From: Negativicutes bacterium
GTDB taxonomy: Bacteria > Bacillota_C > Negativicutes > Sporomusales_B > JARLHX01
Reading direction: 5' to 3'
Assembly: GCA_031292035.1 (NCBI GenBank)
Contig: JARLHX010000092.1
Location: 196,135 to 260,134, forward strand
DNA: 64,000 bases
In this document: positions 59,057 to 64,000 of the stretch, piece by piece
Position numbering within the stretch: position 1 is the stretch's first letter
Layout: each line of letters starts with the position of its first letter
Notes under the pieces: model-generated
The model's input: the letters and a program-made list of their open reading frames with translations, nothing else
Told to the model about the DNA's origin: nothing
Databases searched by the model: none
Translations under genes and position numbers: made by a program

Positions 59057-59620
59057 ATGGGTTTATCCCAGAAAATTACCGCCGACCGGGTTATCGCCGA
59101 CCAAATTTTCATTATTAACGAGGTGCTTTCTTGTACGTTGCCTTTTGCTGCGTCCGCTACGACCATATCGGGAACGCTTGCCGTTACCGTCACTGAGCTT
59201 GATCTGACGATACCTGGTTCTGGTCCGGTGTTTGTCACTCCAACCATTATGTATCAAAAAGAATTGACAGCAGCTGTCACCGCTCCTACCTTTCCCACTC
59301 CATTACCGGCTACCGTTCCACTCGAGTATAAATTTGAAATAGCAGAACCAAACCAATTTTTCTGCGGCATAACAGCAGCGACGATCACTGCGCTTGGTGT
59401 GGACCCGAACTTTGTCAGAGCAGAAATGGTAAGAATTTCGAGTGTTACCGATGCCTTTACGATTACTTGCGGTAGTGTAACCCCGCCAATCGTCGACGGG
59501 ACCTTTACCGAAAGCGTCACCAGCATATTAAAAGTCAGGCTGGTTGCAACCGAGGATCTGATTGTTGCTTTGACTACCGCCAATAATCGCTTTACCCTGC
59601 CGATTACTGCGAGTTGCTAA
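59057..59620 (+). CDS. SPOCS-like relative of the His-rich core
   Basis: 187 residues, ATG after AAGGAGG. Starts 'MGLSQKITADRVIADQIFII', related to 'VKVDRVLAEELF' (58067) and 'LVGKVLADQTF' (60102). The rest is beta-rich and Thr/Val-rich ('GTLAVTVTELDLTIPG', 'TSILKVRLVATEDLIVAL'), ending 'ITASC'. A CGTAATATA stretch upstream is one base off the sporulation -10 pattern. I infer a coat or exosporium layer protein. Followed by a hairpin without T-run. Confidence 0.6.
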   Translation: MGLSQKITADRVIADQIFIINEVLSCTLPFAASATTISGTLAVTVTELDLTIPGSGPVFVTPTIMYQKELTAAVTAPTFPTPLPATVPLEYKFEIAEPNQFFCGITAATITALGVDPNFVRAEMVRISSVTDAFTITCGSVTPPIVDGTFTESVTSILKVRLVATEDLIVALTTANNRFTLPITASC

Positions 59621-59642
59621 CAGCCAGGTTGTAATTTGGCGT

Positions 59643-59675
59643 CACTGGGAGTCCAACTGGGTTGGGCTCCCAGTG
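59643..59675 (+). terminator. Hairpin after the SPOCS-like gene
   Basis: CACTGGGAGTCC / GGGCTCCCAGTG, twelve pairs (one G-T). No T-run, so termination strength is uncertain. Confidence 0.5.
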
Positions 59676-59704
59676 CTGTACATAAGAAATAGGAGGGCAG
59701 TAGT

Positions 59705-59989
59705 ATGGCGGTTGAGTTTTGTTATATGCTGGGCATATTTTTCTTTGTTTTTATTCCCGCCCTTATCACGGTGGGGGTGTTTTCTTACCGCTACGGCAGA
59801 CTGGCGGCTACCTGCAGCAGGCAGCAGGCGGAGCAAAACAGGCCAGTCAGAGTGATGACAAGGGAAGATAGCGGTGAAACGGAAAAACCGGTGACGAACA
59901 AAATCACAAAGCAGGAATTCCTGGGGCCGGGGCGGGTAAAAATATGGGTGGAAGGCAAAAGTGAAGAGGCCCCTCCGCCGCAAGGGTAG
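59705..59989 (+). CDS. Small single-span membrane protein
   Basis: 94 residues from ATG 59705, after AGGAGGG. Residues about 5-28 are hydrophobic ('FCYMLGIFFFVFIPALITVGVF'), then a cytoplasmic charged tail rich in Arg, Glu, Lys and Pro. No family recognised. Terminator downstream at 60028. It stands among spore-surface genes but has no sequence link to them. Confidence 0.55.
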   Translation: MAVEFCYMLGIFFFVFIPALITVGVFSYRYGRLAATCSRQQAEQNRPVRVMTREDSGETEKPVTNKITKQEFLGPGRVKIWVEGKSEEAPPPQG

Positions 59990-60027
59990 GGCTGGGGCAA
60001 AGAAGCAGATATGGCGTATGAATGATT

Positions 60028-60053
60028 AAACCCGCTTTTCGCGGGTTTAATTG
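60028..60053. terminator. Terminator between converging genes
   Basis: TAAACCCGC / GCGGGTTTA, nine perfect pairs, TTTTC loop, separating the 59705 and 60102 genes. Confidence 0.75.
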
Positions 60054-60101
60054 CGTTTGGAGAGGGGGGCCGGGGGCGGCTATTGCTGGTGTTGTCATTA
60101 C

Positions 60102-60599
60102 CTAGGGACACGAGGCCGTCACGGTGATGTCGCCGCTATTGGCGCCGGGGCACAAGGCGACGGAAAGGATCTCTCTCCTTAGTAGGGCAAACTGGCTGAC
60201 GATGGTGATGGTGATGGTCAGTATACCGGTAATCGGGTCGAAGGCAGCAGCGGAAAAGCTGGGGCTTGCTTGTACCAGGGCACAATCGATGAGGGGCTGG
60301 TCGGCGGCAGGGATGGACAGGCCGCAAAAGCTTCCCGAGCAGGTGACGGTAACAACAGGGGTTGTTTCAACCGGTCCGCCCGGGGTCGACACGATGACAT
60401 CCAAGGTGAGGGTAAAGGTATAGTTGACCCCTACCGGCGAAGTGAAGACCGGGGTACAGTCGGTCTCGAATTGGGTGAGGGTGATGCTGACCAGTGTTGA
60501 GCCCAGGGGAAAGGCTCCTAGGGCTATCTGGGTATTTACGCAAGTGAAGGTTTGATCAGCCAATACTTTGCCAACTAGAATTGTTTCGCAAAGTCCCAT
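60102..60599 (-). CDS. SPOCS-like relative, opposite strand
   Basis: 165 residues, ATG 60599 after GAGGAGGC. N-terminus 'MGLCETILVGKVLADQTFTC' matches the opening of the two neighbours on the plus strand. Beta-rich, with 'CTPVFTSPVGVNYTF' parallel to 'CTPVITGPRNPIEVD' in the His-rich protein, and an end 'EILSVALCPGANSG' parallel to 'LDVALCPS'. The three form a local paralogous set. A CATACTATA box lies 107 bases upstream on the minus strand. Confidence 0.65.
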   Translation of the reverse strand: MGLCETILVGKVLADQTFTCVNTQIALGAFPLGSTLVSITLTQFETDCTPVFTSPVGVNYTFTLTLDVIVSTPGGPVETTPVVTVTCSGSFCGLSIPAADQPLIDCALVQASPSFSAAAFDPITGILTITITIVSQFALLRREILSVALCPGANSGDITVTASCP

Positions 60600-60705
60600 T
60601 TTATCAGCCTCCTCGCAAGAAGTAGCAACCGCCGTGCAGACCAGAGGCGTTTTCCGGCCAAGGCGGATTTTATTATCGAAAGGTAGATATTATGTTAAAT
60701 TAATA

Positions 60706-60714
60706 TATAGTATG
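60706..60714 (-). promoter_or_regulatory. Sporulation-type -10 box on the minus strand
   Basis: Complement reads CATACTATA (CATANNNTA), upstream of the leftward SPOCS-like gene at 60599. Confidence 0.45.
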
Positions 60715-60787
60715 CAGATCAATACGATTCAGTGTAGTCAGGAGCGAATGGGACCGCACATTTCAGGACGATTGGGCGGGGCGGGTC

Positions 60788-60796
60788 TGCTATAAT
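60788..60796 (+). promoter_or_regulatory. Extended -10 promoter for the CCG-domain gene
   Basis: TGC-TATAAT at 60788-60796, about 40 bases before ATG 60835. No convincing -35, which extended -10 promoters do not need. Confidence 0.55.
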
Positions 60797-60834
60797 GGGA
60801 GACAACAGGCAAGAAAAATTTGAGGAGGTTTTCC

Positions 60835-61488
60835 ATGAAACCCGTCTTTGCCCCGGGGTGCGCTCTCATTCTCTACAAGCCGCAGATGGCGGAGAAGCTG
60901 CATGAACTGCTGAGTGCGAAGATCGAGCCGATGGAGCGGCTGGATCTTTGCTGTACCAAAGGACCGATACTGCCTGCCGGCACCGAGGTGATCAACGTCT
61001 GTCCCGGCTGCGACCGGCGGTACCGCGAGAACTACGCCGACGCGTCGACGGTGTCGCTGTGGGAGGTGCTGGCTGGCAACGACTTTTTCCCCTTCCCGGA
61101 CTATGGCGGCCTGGCGATGGCAGTTCTTGACGCCTGCCCGACCCGCAGCCAGGAGAGGGTCCACAAGGCGGTGCGGACGCTGCTGGCCCGGATGAATATC
61201 AATGTGGTGGAGGCGGAAAACAGCGGCCTGACGAGCACTTGCTGCGGCGACAGCTTCTGGGGGGCGCTGCCGGTGGAGGAGGTCAAGACCAGGATGGCGG
61301 CCCGGGCGGCTGAGATGCCGGTAGAGGATGTGGCGGTTTACTGTGTATCGTGCAGCAAGTCGGTCTTTATCGGCGGCAAGAAGCCGCGTTATCTGGTCGA
61401 TCTGCTCTTCGGGGAGGACACGGTGGCTGGCACCTATGAGCCGGCCGAGTGGCACGGTGAGCTGGACGATTTTATCTCAGGCCACTAG
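60835..61488 (+). CDS. CCG-domain (HdrB-like) iron-sulfur protein
   Basis: 217 residues from ATG 60835 after GAGGAGG. Two cysteine-rich CCG modules: 'FAPGCAL', 'DLCCTKGP', 'NVCPGCDRRY' in the first and 'LDACPTRS', 'TSTCCGDSF', 'VYCVSCSKSV' in the second. These bind non-cubane or 4Fe-4S clusters in heterodisulfide reductase B and related subunits. Here it is alone and short, so it may be a soluble electron-transfer or thiol-metabolism protein. Promoter upstream; no partner subunit adjacent. Confidence 0.75.
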   Translation: MKPVFAPGCALILYKPQMAEKLHELLSAKIEPMERLDLCCTKGPILPAGTEVINVCPGCDRRYRENYADASTVSLWEVLAGNDFFPFPDYGGLAMAVLDACPTRSQERVHKAVRTLLARMNINVVEAENSGLTSTCCGDSFWGALPVEEVKTRMAARAAEMPVEDVAVYCVSCSKSVFIGGKKPRYLVDLLFGEDTVAGTYEPAEWHGELDDFISGH

Positions 61489-61586
61489 GCCGGTCGTCGA
61501 CTAAAGGAATATTTTCCCGCATTTCTGCATAGGATGCTGCCGAGGGGATACGCCCCAGGCAACAACCGACAGGGAAGGTGCGGGAA

Positions 61587-61826
61587 ATGTCTATATTGAG
61601 GGCTATGGGCGAAACCTTCGGGCCGGGCGGGCCCGGTTTTGCGGTGACACTGTTTGTATTGGTCACGGCGGCAGGGTATGCGGTGCGGGCGGCGCTCCAG
61701 GCGAGGGGCAGCTATCGCCGGGCCCGCCAGGTGCGCGGCTGGGCCAGAGCGGGAGCGCTGGCTTCGGGGGCGATGTATCTGGTGGTCTGGCTGTATCTGG
61801 CGGTGCGCAGCGCCTTCGGCTGGTAG
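61587..61826 (+). CDS. Small two-span membrane protein
   Basis: 79 residues from ATG 61587 (AGGGAAG upstream; a GTG at 61578 is possible). Two hydrophobic helices ('FAVTLFVLVTAAGYAV' and 'AGALASGAMYLVVWLYLAV') joined by an Arg-rich loop. No family recognised. It lies between the CCG protein gene and the riboswitch-controlled GGDEF gene. Confidence 0.5.
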   Translation: MSILRAMGETFGPGGPGFAVTLFVLVTAAGYAVRAALQARGSYRRARQVRGWARAGALASGAMYLVVWLYLAVRSAFGW

Positions 61827-61911
61827 GGCGAAACGGCGGAAGTCGGCGGAATATGCGGACAGTGAGAGGGCGTTGGGGCTCGGATGTGGGACTCTAGTCC
61901 TATGGCATTCA

Positions 61912-61940
61912 TTGATAAATAATGGTAATATTCCTTTATA
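61912..61940 (+). promoter_or_regulatory. Promoter of the riboswitch-controlled gene
   Basis: TTGATA (61912-61917), 17-base spacer, TTTATA (61935-61940), immediately before the c-di-GMP aptamer. Confidence 0.6.
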
Positions 61941-61942
61941 AG

Positions 61943-62035
61943 GTGAATATTGGGCAAACTTGCCGAAAGGCAAGGACGCAAAGCCATGGGTCTAAAGAGT
62001 AAATCTCTATGATTGCCAGGTTGCCACGGCGCGGT
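61943..62035 (+). ncRNA. Class I cyclic di-GMP riboswitch (GEMM)
   Basis: The aptamer core is unmistakable: GGGCAAAC, then CTTGCC-GAAA-GGCAAG (P2 with GNRA loop), then GGACGCAAAGCC, then ATGGGTCTAAAG and the closing AGGTTGCC region. GACGCAAAGCC and the GAAA tetraloop are the signature of GEMM-I. It sits between a promoter and a terminator, in the leader of a GGDEF gene, so c-di-GMP should control transcription into a gene that itself makes c-di-GMP. The direction (on or off) cannot be read with certainty. Confidence 0.93.
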
Positions 62036-62045
62036 TCGTGTATTG

Positions 62046-62072
62046 CCAGGCCATCGTGTCTGGTTTTTTTAT
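62046..62072 (+). terminator. Expression-platform terminator of the riboswitch
   Basis: CCAGGC / GTCTGG, CATCGT loop, then T7. The left arm repeats TTGCCAGG, which also occurs inside the aptamer (62013-62020), allowing alternative pairing. Confidence 0.75.
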
Positions 62073-62162
62073 TTCTTGGCAGGATTTGTCGCATTTTACC
62101 AGAATGTTTTTTTATAATATAGTTAGTTGCCGTTTTTAGTGGCGTGGGAAGGATGTTCTGCC

Positions 62163-64000
62163 ATGGATGGTAATAACAAAGCGCTCAGGATTGCGTTAGT
62201 GTATCTTATTGTCAGTGGTTTGTGGATTTTGTTGTCTGACAAGGCAGTGGAATTCCTGTTCACCAATCCCCAGACCATGGTTTCTGTCTCGATATTCAAG
62301 GGATTGCTATTCGTGGTGCTGACCACCTGGCTCATTTACGGAATGAGCCACCAATCCCTGCGGGAATTGTCTGAGACGAGGCGACAACTGCAAGAGAGCT
62401 ATGACGAGCTGACCGGCACGTATGAGGAACTGACTGCCACCGAGGAAGAGCTCAGGCAACAGTTCGACGAAGTGCTGCAGTATAACGAAACAGTCAGGCA
62501 GCAGAACGCCATGCTGTCAGCCCTCCAGGAGGCCACCGCCGGTCTCATTAACCAGCTGGATACCGACGAGCTGCTGGAGAAGATTCTCCTCCGGGCCGCC
62601 GAACTGGCGGAGACGGAGGATGGATTTATTTGCCTGCTGGATGAGGCACGCCAGGTGATCAATATTAAGGCCGGTCTGGGCGTATTCGCTGATAGAGTCG
62701 GGGAGTTTAAGATGCAGCCCGGTTTCGGCATGGTCGGCAAGGTGATCGCCACAGGCAAGGCGTTTATTGTTGACGATTACAACAGCTGGACCGAGCGGCT
62801 CGATGGCCGGCATCTGGATACCGTGTTTTCGATGATTCAGGTACCGCTCAAGGTCAACCAGACGGTGATCGGCACCATCGGGCTGGCTTTTCAGGAAGAA
62901 TCGGGGCAGCGGTTCGAGGCGTATCACCGCGAGCTCTTGGAGCGCCTGGCCGGGCTGGCCTCTGTCGCCCTGGAAAATGCCGCCCTGCACACCCGGATTC
63001 GCCGGGAACTGAAGGAGCTGGCAGTCAGCGAAAAAACCACCACTGAGATTCTGGATGCGGCCAACGACGCCCTTGTCGCCATCCATGTCCAGTCGGCATC
63101 GATTGTTCGGGTTAATCACAGGGCTGTTGAGCTTTATGGCTATAGCGAAGAGGAAATGCGGCAATTGGGTATGGCCGCCTTGGCGTCGCCGCAGCATTTG
63201 GAGGACGCCCTGGAGCGAGTACGCAAGACGTGTAGTGATGGGCCGCAGCTTTATGAGCGGACGACGGTGGACCGCCATGGAAACCGGCTATTCATCGAAG
63301 TGAATATGAAGCGGGCGACGATTAACGGCCAGGATTGTGTCTTGGCGGTGGTCCGGGATATTGCCGAGCGCAAGAAGCTGGCCGCCGAGCTGGCCCGGGC
63401 CGAAGAGCTGAAACTGGCGCTGCTGGACGTCATTCCTGATCTGATGGTAGTGCTGGATCGCGACGGTGTTTATCTGACTTATAACAAGCCGGTCGACTTT
63501 CCGATGTTCGTGCCTATGGACAAGCTTATCGGCAAAAGCATTTTCGAGGTGCTGCCGGCTGATCTGGCCCTGAAAATCCTGCAAGCCGTCCGGATGACCA
63601 TCGACAGCGGCACGATGCAGTTTTTGGAATATGAGCTTTACAAGGAGAACTATCACCATCATCTTGAGGCGCGTATCATAAAATGCGGCCCGAATGTGGC
63701 GTTATATATGGTCCGCAATATTACCGACAGCAAGCGGATGGCGGAGCAGGTAGAGTTTCTCAGCCTGCATGACGCCCTCACCGGGGTCTACAACCGGACT
63801 TATTTCGAAGAGGAGATGCAGCGGGCCGCCAGTCACACCCGTGACAGCATCGGTCTGGTTATCTGCGATGTCGACGGCTTGAAGCTGATCAACGATACTC
63901 TTGGTCATCAGGCCGGGGACGATATTCTGCGGGTGGTGGCCAAGACGCTGCTGGCCTGCGCTTCGCCGGCCGATGTGGTCGCCAGGATCGGCGGCGACGA
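62163..64000 (+). CDS. Membrane GAF-PAS-PAS-GGDEF protein, cut by the window end
   Basis: 612 residues visible, open at the right edge. Two membrane spans (about 8-25 and 40-60), a coiled coil ('ELTGTYEELTATEEELRQQF'), GAF (about 120-285, 'FGMVGKVIATGKAFIVDDYN'), PAS (295-400), PAS (415-515), and GGDEF from about 520; the last visible residues are 'ARIGGDE', so the catalytic motif looks intact. A C-terminal EAL or HD-GYP domain may follow outside the window. Preceded by a class I c-di-GMP riboswitch, implying feedback control. Confidence 0.92.
   Translation, partial: MDGNNKALRIALVYLIVSGLWILLSDKAVEFLFTNPQTMVSVSIFKGLLFVVLTTWLIYGMSHQSLRELSETRRQLQESYDELTGTYEELTATEEELRQQFDEVLQYNETVRQQNAMLSALQEATAGLINQLDTDELLEKILLRAAELAETEDGFICLLDEARQVINIKAGLGVFADRVGEFKMQPGFGMVGKVIATGKAFIVDDYNSWTERLDGRHLDTVFSMIQVPLKVNQTVIGTIGLAFQEESGQRFEAYHRELLERLAGLASVALENAALHTRIRRELKELAVSEKTTTEILDAANDALVAIHVQSASIVRVNHRAVELYGYSEEEMRQLGMAALASPQHLEDALERVRKTCSDGPQLYERTTVDRHGNRLFIEVNMKRATINGQDCVLAVVRDIAERKKLAAELARAEELKLALLDVIPDLMVVLDRDGVYLTYNKPVDFPMFVPMDKLIGKSIFEVLPADLALKILQAVRMTIDSGTMQFLEYELYKENYHHHLEARIIKCGPNVALYMVRNITDSKRMAEQVEFLSLHDALTGVYNRTYFEEEMQRAASHTRDSIGLVICDVDGLKLINDTLGHQAGDDILRVVAKTLLACASPADVVARIGGD

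Overview
The window is one contiguous stretch from an anaerobic, endospore-forming bacterium, with the right-hand part of an integrated podovirus at its left end (about 1-22,366) and host chromosome after it. The host evidence is a collagen-like (BclA-type) spore-surface protein with its glycosyltransferase, several SPOCS/DUF3794-like proteins, sporulation-type -10 boxes (CATANNNTA), a hybrid cluster protein operon, a siroheme reductase-like protein, an HdrB-like CCG protein and a membrane LuxR regulator. A spore-forming member of the Negativicutes (Sporomusa-like) is my best guess; the genus is not established by the sequence.

Prophage, 1-22.4 kb. Late genes run rightward, tightly packed and often overlapping: the portal end, a Bbp19-like protein, a zincin-motif protein, a Tad2-domain protein, scaffold, BPP-1/GP7-like major capsid, Bbp16-like cement, tail adaptor and nozzle, T7 gp13/gp14-like internal proteins, two very large internal (ejection) proteins, and a tail fibre with an unexpected signal peptide. 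A lysis block follows (membrane protein, HNH protein, glucosaminidase, a permuted papain-like protein, a membrane-anchored protein). Then come a leftward lipoprotein gene that looks like a moron, two small genes, and an attachment junction made of repeated GGACA boxes and the 3' half of a tRNA-Leu(UAA). The integrase, terminase, replication and lysogeny genes must lie left of the window. The site GGTACC occurs about 24 times here and about 6 times in the remaining 42 kb.

Host, 22.5-31 kb: an orphan ParB-like protein, a TlpA-like thioredoxin, a small MerR-like regulator flanked by a repeated operator-like box, a membrane LuxR regulator, two tiny membrane proteins, and a nitrosative-stress block (siroheme protein, hcp, polyferredoxin, two small Cys proteins) with a CRP/FNR-type palindrome.

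Host, 31-43.8 kb: a PAS-GAF-GGDEF-EAL protein; a six-gene run (GNAT, small DMT transporter, HAD phosphatase, class III aminotransferase, alpha/beta hydrolase with a Cys nucleophile, ketoacyl synthase) that reads as an uncharacterised biosynthetic cluster; and a solute-binding lipoprotein paired with a PAS-GGDEF-HD-GYP sensor.

Host, 43.9-60.6 kb: mostly spore-surface genes on both strands (glycosyltransferase plus collagen-like protein, SPOCS-like proteins, a Cys-rich Ig-like protein, a strongly histidine-rich protein with two relatives). Metabolic genes are interspersed: amidohydrolase, glyoxalase, metallo-beta-lactamase, DUF2156 plus Eis-like acetyltransferase, and PhzF. The end (60.8-64 kb) has a CCG-domain protein, a small membrane protein, and a class I c-di-GMP riboswitch with a terminator upstream of a GAF-PAS-GGDEF gene cut by the window edge.
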